From NCBI GenBank assembly GCA_003171235.1, contig PMYM01000113.1:1-9003 (forward strand): a DNA stretch of 9,003 nt. Reading direction: 5' to 3'. The notes beneath the pieces were generated by a model that saw only the letters and a program-made list of their open reading frames with translations, searched no databases and was not told the DNA's origin. The translations under genes and the position numbers were made by a program. The stretch's first letter is position 1; each line of letters starts with the position of its first letter. The DNA comes from Phycisphaerales bacterium. Lineage in GTDB: Bacteria > Planctomycetota > Phycisphaerae > SM23-33. Below, in pieces: positions 1-4,283 of this stretch.

Positions 1-8
1 GTTATATA

Positions 9-38
9 TCTATAGAACAACTCTTCTGAAAAAGTCAA
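9..38 (-). promoter_or_regulatory. Candidate sigma70-type promoter firing leftward out of the window
   Basis: On the minus strand a TTGACT -35 box (33-38) is followed by an 18-base spacer and a TATAGA -10 box (9-14). The stretch is AT-rich against very GC-rich surroundings. It would drive a gene lying to the left of the window on the minus strand, which cannot be seen. Assignment rests on box match and spacing only. Confidence 0.45.
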
Positions 39-83
39 GATAAATCCGGCCCGATTCTCAGTATGTTTGCAGCAGCCCCGGCA

Positions 84-99
84 GCCCCCGGCAGGGGGC
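84..99. repeat. GC hairpin, GCCCCC/GGGGGC
   Basis: Six-base perfect arms (84-89 and 94-99) around a GGCA loop. It sits outside the left palindromic module in roughly the position that the hairpin at 338-352 holds relative to the right module, so it may be part of the same repeat family. No T-run follows, so it is not a classic terminator. Confidence 0.4.
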
Positions 100-141
100 G
101 CCGTGATTTGCGAAGCAACCACGTTGGCGCTTCTTCCCAGA

Positions 142-204
142 GCCCGTTAGGGCGATTGCATGTAGCCCAGGGCGCGCCGACGCGCAGCGGCGGCAAGCCC
201 TGGG
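142..204 (-). repeat. Palindromic intergenic module, minus orientation
   Basis: The module has two hairpins. One is small (GCCC 142-145, loop GTTA, GGGC 150-153). The other is larger, with perfect 8-base arms CCCAGGGC (166-173) and GCCCTGGG (197-204) around a GC-rich loop. Between them lies GATTGCATGTAG. Read on the minus strand the order is large hairpin, CTACATGCAATC, small hairpin. This is the same order as at 376-430 on the plus strand, so the two form an inverted pair. Stem sequences differ but pairing is kept, as expected for a structure-bearing repeat. Confidence 0.6.
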
Positions 205-337
205 AAAGGCCCGCCCCTCCCGTTCCAGAGCCATCCGCTGATCTGCGCTGTAAAGGTTCCCGCTGGCGATGGAGCGGCCGCCCGGCTTTGTGCGGGCGGT
301 CCAGCACCCTGCCGCGCCACGATTGACGCCGGCAAGC

Positions 338-352
338 GCCCCCTGCGGGGGC
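338..352. repeat. GC hairpin, GCCCCC/GGGGGC
   Basis: Perfect 6-base arms (338-343 and 347-352) around TGC. It lies just upstream of the palindromic module at 376-430 and probably belongs to the same repeat unit. There is no adjoining T-run. Confidence 0.4.
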
Positions 353-375
353 TTGGGTGGCTGGGACAATGTTTT

Positions 376-430
376 CCACGGGTTCCGCTTCGCTTCACCC
401 GTGGCTACACGCAATCGCCCCCTCCGGGGC
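376..430 (+). repeat. Palindromic intergenic module, plus orientation
   Basis: A large hairpin with perfect 8-base arms CCACGGGT (376-383) and ACCCGTGG (397-404) around a CGCTTCGC-type loop is followed by CTACACGCAATC. A small hairpin then follows (GCCCC 417-421, loop CTCC, GGGGC 426-430). It matches, inverted, the module at 142-204. From general experience, intergenic CCACGGGT...ACCCGTGG-CTACA elements recur in planctomycete genomes; that recollection was not checked here. No gene is visible anywhere in 1-455. Confidence 0.6.
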
Positions 431-455
431 TCTCAGTCCTGCCACTATGCCACCT

Positions 456-551
456 AGGCCCTACGGCCGGATGCAATCGTCGGTGAGGGGTCGGGGAAGC
501 CGGGCGGGACGCCGGGGGAGGTGACGCCCTGGCCATTTTCGCTTCGCCCGG
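456..551 (-). repeat. Relic duplicate of the methyltransferase gene 3' end
   Basis: This stretch matches 1393-1498, the last third of the methyltransferase fragment, over nearly its whole length. It starts at AGGCCCTACGG and runs to CGCCCGG. Relative to that copy it lacks about ten bases near 489, which shifts the frame. On the minus strand it still encodes a recognisable VTSPGVPPGFPDPS, against VTSPGVPAGFPDPS in the better copy. It is a non-functional remnant in the same orientation as its partner. The two copies flank the direct-repeat block 580-1393. Confidence 0.7.
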
Positions 552-591
552 CTGCGCCCCTCGACTGCGCTGGGGACTTGCCGTGCTCGCT

Positions 592-767
592 CCACCCCCG
601 GCTATCTTCTTGGCGTCCTTTCAGGACTCGGTTTCCCCAACGGCTTGGCTTGTCTGGATATGCCTGAGGCCCGTAGGGCCGGAAGGTTCCCACATGGGGT
701 TTCTTGGCAAGCGATCGTTCATGATTGCGTGAGGCCCGAAGGGCCGCAAGATGGTAGCCGGGGGTGG
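592..767. repeat. Inverted-repeat-bounded (BIME/MITE-like) unit, copy 1
   Basis: The left end, CCACCCCCGGCTATCTTCTT (592-611), is the near-perfect reverse complement of the right end at 747-767, AAGATGGTAGCCGGGGGTGG (748-767); about 19 of 21 bases pair. The 176-base unit between encloses three small hairpins. This gives it the look of a short inverted-repeat element or a pair of opposed REP-type palindromes. No flanking target duplication was identified. Confidence 0.5.
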
Positions 768-802
768 AGCCCCGAGCGCAGCCGAGGGGCGGAACCCCCG
801 GC
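757..802. repeat. Two-stage hairpin, GCCGGGGGT/ACCCCCGGC
   Basis: Outer perfect 9-base arms (757-765 and 794-802), symmetric GGA/GGA internal mismatches (766-768 and 791-793), and an inner perfect stem GCCCC (769-773) with GGGGC (786-790) around a 12-base loop. The same architecture, with different inner-stem sequence, appears at 7490-7537. Compensatory differences of this kind point to conserved structure. Confidence 0.65.
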
Positions 803-911
803 AAGAGACCCTGGAATGAACAGAGGCAGTGCCGTGATTCGCTACGGGAGTTTTATCTTGACTGCCGATGGCGTAGTTCGCTGGAGGCTTTGCGCGTGCA
901 ACAAAGTTGCA

Positions 912-1060
912 CCCGGCTCTGGCGACAGTGCGTCTCTGAAGGAAATCGGTCACAAAGTTCGGCGCGCCATCGCGAGGAAGAACATTTCCGCGCGCCGGTC
1001 CAGCCGGTCGCTCTGTCGCGTCGGGGGCCGCTTTCCGGGGGCTGCGCTGCGCCCGGCTGC
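912..1060 (+). other. Spacer between the direct repeats; diverged repeat tail, no gene
   Basis: This segment is present once on the left side. It continues the homology between copy 1 and the inverted copy near 7283-7566. The best-kept block is GCATCGCGAG-like to GTCCAGCCGNTCGCTC (about 967-1014 here, 7304-7350 on the minus strand). No start-stop frame with coding character was found. A hairpin with arms CCGGGGG (1035-1041) and CCCCCGG (1076-1082) bridges into the second direct repeat. Confidence 0.5.
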
Positions 1061-1072
1061 GCCGTGCTCGCT

Positions 1073-1249
1073 CCACCCCCGGCTATCTTCTTGGCGTCCT
1101 TTCAGGACTCGGTTTCCCCAACGGCTTGGCTTGTCTGGATATGTCTGAGGCCCGTAGGGCCGGAAGGTTCCCACATGGGGTTTCTTGGCAAGCGATCGTT
1201 CATGATTACGTGAGGCCCGAAGGGCCGCAAAGATGGTAGCCGGGGGTGG
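1073..1249. repeat. Inverted-repeat-bounded unit, copy 2
   Basis: Counterpart of 592-767, with the same terminal inverted repeats. The one extra A near 1231 makes its right end AAAGATGGTAGCC. Confidence 0.5.
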
Positions 1250-1284
1250 AGCCCCGAGCGCAGCCGAGGGGCGGAACCCCCGGC
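1239..1284. repeat. Two-stage hairpin, copy 2
   Basis: Identical in design and sequence to 757-802: outer GCCGGGGGT/ACCCCCGGC, symmetric GGA internal loop, inner GCCCC/GGGGC. Confidence 0.6.
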
Positions 1285-1397
1285 AAGAGACCCTGGAATG
1301 AACAGAGGCAGTGCCGTGATTCGCTACGGGAGTTTCATCTTGACTGCCGATGGTGTAGTTCGCTGGAGGCTTTGCGCGTGCAACAAAGTTGCAGGCC

Positions 1398-1775
1398 CTA
1401 CGGCCGGATGCAATCGTCGGTGATGAGGCTTGAGGGGTCGGGGAAGCCGGCCGGCACGCCCGGGGAGGTGACGCTCTGGCCGGTTTCGATCCGCCCGGCC
1501 ACGGACAGGTTCAGGGCCAGAAGTTCCGCCAGGATGTCGCCCTTGGGGTCAAAGCCGTAGGCGGCCAGGACGGCGGCGTCCAGGGCGGCGTGGGCGTCCT
1601 TGAGGGGATTCTGTCCGGGTAGTTCCAGCGTGCGGTACAGTGCCCGCAGGCCGCCCTTGATGTTGGGCAGGGCCTCGGAGCGGATGCGCCGGACCTCCCG
1701 CCCAGCCGCCGCCACCGCCTCCACCTGCCCCAGGCAACGGTTCTCCCCCCGCCGGCGCACAGGTCCGTTATCCAT
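1398..1775 (-). pseudogene. C-terminal remnant of a class I SAM-dependent DNA methyltransferase
   Basis: The minus-strand frame encodes 125 residues ending in TDDCIRP and a TAG stop at 1398-1400. The central part, with IKGGLRALYRTLELPGQNPL, KDAHAALDAAVLAAYGF and LAELLALNL, resembles the C-terminal tail of large MmeI-like or related adenine-specific DNA methyltransferases. That identification is from memory of the family. Those proteins are many hundred residues long. Here the SAM-binding and NPPY-type catalytic motifs are absent, and the kinase gene begins where the rest should lie. Upstream (1776-1846) only out-of-frame scraps appear, next to a T7 run (1806-1812). It cannot be catalytically active. 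A 96-base copy of its end survives at 456-551. The nominal ATG at 1775 is probably not a real start. Confidence 0.6.
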
Positions 1776-1881
1776 TTGTCCAGGCGATGTTGCGAAAGCC
1801 GGGGGTTTTTTTGGCCGATGGTCTTTTCAGGCCCGCTGGCGAGCAATCCGTCCAGACTGGCCAGGCCGGGCCGGGAAAAGC

Positions 1882-4107
1882 ATGATATTGTCTTTCTTAC
1901 ATCGTCGGCTGTCTCTCCCGCAGGTGCTGCGCGGGCTGCGCCCGGCGGCCATTGCCTGCATGGCGGGTTTGAGTTTCGCCGCCGTGGTGCACTTCTATCA
2001 CTCCCGTTTCGAGCAGGACATACTCCGGCGTTTCCAGCAGTACCAGGTTACGCTGGCCGAAAGCCTGGGGGCCTCACTGGAAAACAACTTCCACGACCTG
2101 GTCAACGGGTTGCAGGTTTTGTCTGCCCGGCCGGAAATGACCGGCAGCCCGGCTGAATGTCGCGGCTTCATCGACACCTTTTACCAGCTTCATTCCGACG
2201 TGCTGGAGAACGTCACGGTGTTGGACGAGGGCGGCCAGGCCGTCTGCAGCGTCCGCCCACCGCGCCAGGAGAATTCCCTGGCCACGCGCCCTGAGTCGGG
2301 TGAGCCGGCCAGCGGCCCCATCACGTACGCCTGCCTGGACGGGGGCGAGAGGGTGCGGGTCACCCTCGCCGGCGGGCAAAGCGGCAAGACAATCTGCTGC
2401 GATATTTCAGTGCCGCGGCTGCTGGCCAAGAACCTGGCCAACTCCGAGGGCCGCAGCCACGGGCTTTGCCTGCTGATGGGCCCGGGCGGCGGCCAGGTTT
2501 ATCCCAGTCTCCAGGAGGCTGCCCAGCCCCAGCGCTTCCTGCAGCAAGCCGTGGTGCGGCAAATCTGGCAGCCCTGCCTGCAGGAGGGGCGGTCGGACTC
2601 CGGCGAGGTCCGGGAGGGCGGGCAGACGCTGCTGGTGTCGTACAATCCGCTCATCCTGGGCCAGCAGCGCTACGGCGTCTGCCTGGGCCTGTCCAAGGGC
2701 GAACTGGCCATTCCGCTTTCCTCCCATCAGCGCATGATTTACGCCCTGATAGCCGCGTTGGCCCTCTTGTATTTCGCCACCGGCTACGTCTCTGCCCGCA
2801 GCGAAAAGGCCCACCTGGAGCTGGAACGCCAGAAGCGGCTGATGGCCGAGGCCTCCAGCCGGGTCAAGAGCAATTTGCTGACCCGCATGACCAACGAGAT
2901 CCGAACGCCCATGAGCAGCATACTGGACCGGCTGGCGAGGGCGCTGGACAAGCCCCTGCCCCAGGACCAGCGGGCGCAGTTGGAGGGCGCGGGGGCGTCG
3001 GCCCAATCCCTCTTGAACGTCATCAACGACATGCTGGATTTTTCCCAGCTCGAGTCGGGCAAGCTGGAGCTGGCTGAAATGGACTTCGACCTGTGCGACT
3101 GCCTGGAGGACACGCTGCTGCCGCTGCGCGAGGCGGCGCGGGCCAAGGGTTTGTCGCTGGACCTGCTGGTAAACGACGACGTGCCCGCCCGGCTGCGGGG
3201 CGACCCCGGGCGGCTGCGGCAGATAGTGGATGACCTGGCCGGCAACGCCGTGCGCTTTACCGACCAGGGCGGCATACGCGTGACGGTGCAGGCGGAGGAA
3301 GAGAGCGACCATAGCGCCCGGCTGGGCTTTGCCGTCAGCGACACCGGCATCGGCATCGCGGCCGCCGATCAGGCGCGGGTCTTTCAGGCCCCCCCGCTGG
3401 CTGAGAGCTCTCCCGCCCGCCAGGTCCGCACCAGGCTGGGGCTGGCCATCTGCCGCCAACTGGTCGAGCAGATGGGGGGCCAACTCCGGCTGCACAGCCA
3501 GCCGGGAAAGGGCAGCACGTTCTATTTCTCCCTGGAATTCCGCCAGGCCCGGTTTGCCCCGGCGGCGCCCGCCCCCGCCCGGCAAGAACTCATCCACGGG
3601 CGCGCCCTGGCCTACTGGCCGCAGTCGCCCGAACCTGGCGCCCTGGCCGGTGTCCTGGCCGCCTGCGACATCGAGTGCCGCGTCACCGGCGATATCCAGG
3701 AGGCCTTCAACCTGATGCGCCAGGCCCACAGGCAGGAGCAGCCTTTCTCGCTGCTATTGGTGGAAGGCGAGGGAATCGATGCCTTGTGGCCCAACCTGGT
3801 CAATCAGGTCAAGCGCGACCAGGAACTGCGCCAGACGCCGGTGGTGCTGATCTGCTCGGCCGGCCTGCGCGGCGACGCCGTGCGCTGCCAGGCTGCCGGC
3901 GTGGACGTGTATCTGACCAAGCCGGTCGATCCTTCGCTGCTGCGGCAGGCCATCATGGCGCTGACGAATCGGACTGACCAGGAACTGCTCACCCGCCACA
4001 GCCTGCGCGAGCAACGCTGCCGGGCGGCGGCCGCCGGGCGCGCTGATTCGTCGCCCAAGGCCAGGAGCCTGCGCGCCGAAAATCATCGCACCCCCAATCT
4101 CGCTTGA
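1882..4107 (+). CDS. Membrane hybrid histidine kinase, degenerate (pseudokinase) and C-terminally truncated
   Basis: 741 residues from the ATG at 1882. That start is preferred because the frame upstream overlaps the antisense methyltransferase remnant and reads as Arg/Pro-rich noise; the RBS is weak (GGGAAAAG). Order: short cytoplasmic lead, TM1 about 21-40, sensor region about 41-284, TM2 about 285-303, DHp-like helices 310-395, HATPase about 435-553, receiver-like domain about 572-695. The family H-box, normally SHEIRTP, here reads TNEIRTP: the phosphoacceptor is Asn338 (codon AAC at 2893). N-box Asn455 and G1 DTGIGI (487-492) remain, but the first N-box Asn is Asp451, the F-box EPF is QAP, and the G2 GTGLGL reads RTRLGL. 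In the receiver, the acidic pair is absent and the phosphorylated Asp is Glu628; Ser659 and Lys680 (LTKP) remain. The tail has LLTRHSLREQ (702-711), a linker that in relatives precedes a second receiver, then low-complexity sequence and a stop. Phosphotransfer seems unlikely; a binding or scaffold role, or decay, is possible. No partner regulator is adjacent. Confidence 0.85.
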   Translation: MILSFLHRRLSLPQVLRGLRPAAIACMAGLSFAAVVHFYHSRFEQDILRRFQQYQVTLAESLGASLENNFHDLVNGLQVLSARPEMTGSPAECRGFIDTFYQLHSDVLENVTVLDEGGQAVCSVRPPRQENSLATRPESGEPASGPITYACLDGGERVRVTLAGGQSGKTICCDISVPRLLAKNLANSEGRSHGLCLLMGPGGGQVYPSLQEAAQPQRFLQQAVVRQIWQPCLQEGRSDSGEVREGGQTLLVSYNPLILGQQRYGVCLGLSKGELAIPLSSHQRMIYALIAALALLYFATGYVSARSEKAHLELERQKRLMAEASSRVKSNLLTRMTNEIRTPMSSILDRLARALDKPLPQDQRAQLEGAGASAQSLLNVINDMLDFSQLESGKLELAEMDFDLCDCLEDTLLPLREAARAKGLSLDLLVNDDVPARLRGDPGRLRQIVDDLAGNAVRFTDQGGIRVTVQAEEESDHSARLGFAVSDTGIGIAAADQARVFQAPPLAESSPARQVRTRLGLAICRQLVEQMGGQLRLHSQPGKGSTFYFSLEFRQARFAPAAPAPARQELIHGRALAYWPQSPEPGALAGVLAACDIECRVTGDIQEAFNLMRQAHRQEQPFSLLLVEGEGIDALWPNLVNQVKRDQELRQTPVVLICSAGLRGDAVRCQAAGVDVYLTKPVDPSLLRQAIMALTNRTDQELLTRHSLREQRCRAAAAGRADSSPKARSLRAENHRTPNLA

Positions 4108-4142
4108 GGCCGGCGCGCGAGCCCGGCCCGGGCCGCGAATCA

Positions 4143-4170
4143 CCCCCCCCCAGGTCAGGCATGCGCCTGA
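4143..4170. promoter_or_regulatory. C9 tract and short inverted repeat between kinase and exoprotein genes
   Basis: A run of nine C (4143-4151) is followed by TCAGGC (4155-4160) and GCCTGA (4165-4170), perfect 6-base arms around ATGC. There is no T-run, so it is not a standard terminator. It could be an operator or a weak RNA hairpin in the 176-base gap. The homopolymer is a possible slippage site, but it lies outside the coding region. Confidence 0.3.
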
Positions 4171-4207
4171 AATCTTCACCGGTGAGATGCGCCGCCGGCC
4201 AGAACGT

Positions 4208-4216
4208 TGGTATGAT
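4208..4216 (+). promoter_or_regulatory. Candidate extended -10 promoter for the exoprotein gene
   Basis: TGG followed by TATGAT (4211-4216) matches the extended -10 form. No clear -35 box is found 16-18 bases upstream. It would place transcription start near 4223, about 60 bases before the ATG. If real, the exoprotein and zinc-ribbon genes are transcribed independently of the kinase gene. Confidence 0.35.
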
Positions 4217-4270
4217 ATCAGGTGCGCATCCGACGGCGGCCACAAGCGCAGCGGCGCCGCGGGTTCAGGA

Positions 4271-4278
4271 AAAGGAGG
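4271..4278 (+). promoter_or_regulatory. Strong Shine-Dalgarno fixing the exoprotein start
   Basis: AAAGGAGG ends five bases before ATG 4284. The GTG at 4281 is too close to it, and longer frames starting as far up as 4104 lack such a site. This supports 4284 as the start. Confidence 0.75.
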
Positions 4279-4283
4279 CCGTG

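Larger units (their letters stand above)
580..911 (+). repeat. Long direct repeat, copy 1
   Basis: About 332 bases that recur at 1061-1393 with only five differences seen by eye: four substitutions and one extra A in copy 2. Shared sequence begins at GCCGTGCTCGCTCC and ends at AACAAAGTTGCA. Internal structure includes hairpins GTCCT/AGGAC (615-627), GGCCC/GGGCC (668-680), GGCCC/GGGCC (733-745), and a long one at 757-802. No transposase-like reading frame is present. Translations across it are low-complexity Arg/Gly/Pro strings. It is best read as a recently duplicated non-coding repeat. Confidence 0.85.
1061..1393 (+). repeat. Long direct repeat, copy 2
   Basis: Second copy of the 580-911 repeat, about 98 percent identical by eye. 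It ends at the A of GTTGCA, where sequence passes directly into the methyltransferase gene end (shared base 1393). The near identity implies recent duplication or gene conversion. It contains the inverted-repeat-bounded unit at 1073-1249. Confidence 0.85.

Noticed and set aside
645..1148. 167-codon plus-strand open frame across the direct repeats
   Set aside because: It runs through hairpins, encodes palindrome-derived Arg/Gly/Pro strings, has no RBS, and is interrupted in the sister copy by a one-base insertion. It is a repeat artefact.
580..1393. Possible CRISPR array
   Set aside because: There are only two copies, each over 300 bases, with one spacer and no short regular repeats or cas genes.
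1600..1881. N-terminal extension of the kinase
   Set aside because: It lies antisense to the recognisable methyltransferase remnant and has no domain content; TM1 follows naturally from the ATG at 1882.
2407..3729. 440-codon minus-strand open frame
   Set aside because: Antisense to the kinase gene; Gly/Gln/Ala-rich with no domain pattern. It is a GC-driven shadow of the real frame.
4104..4283. N-terminal extension of the exoprotein to a TTG overlapping the kinase stop
   Set aside because: The extension is low-complexity and includes the C9 tract; a strong Shine-Dalgarno places the start at 4284, directly before the LEPR-xLL-like motif.
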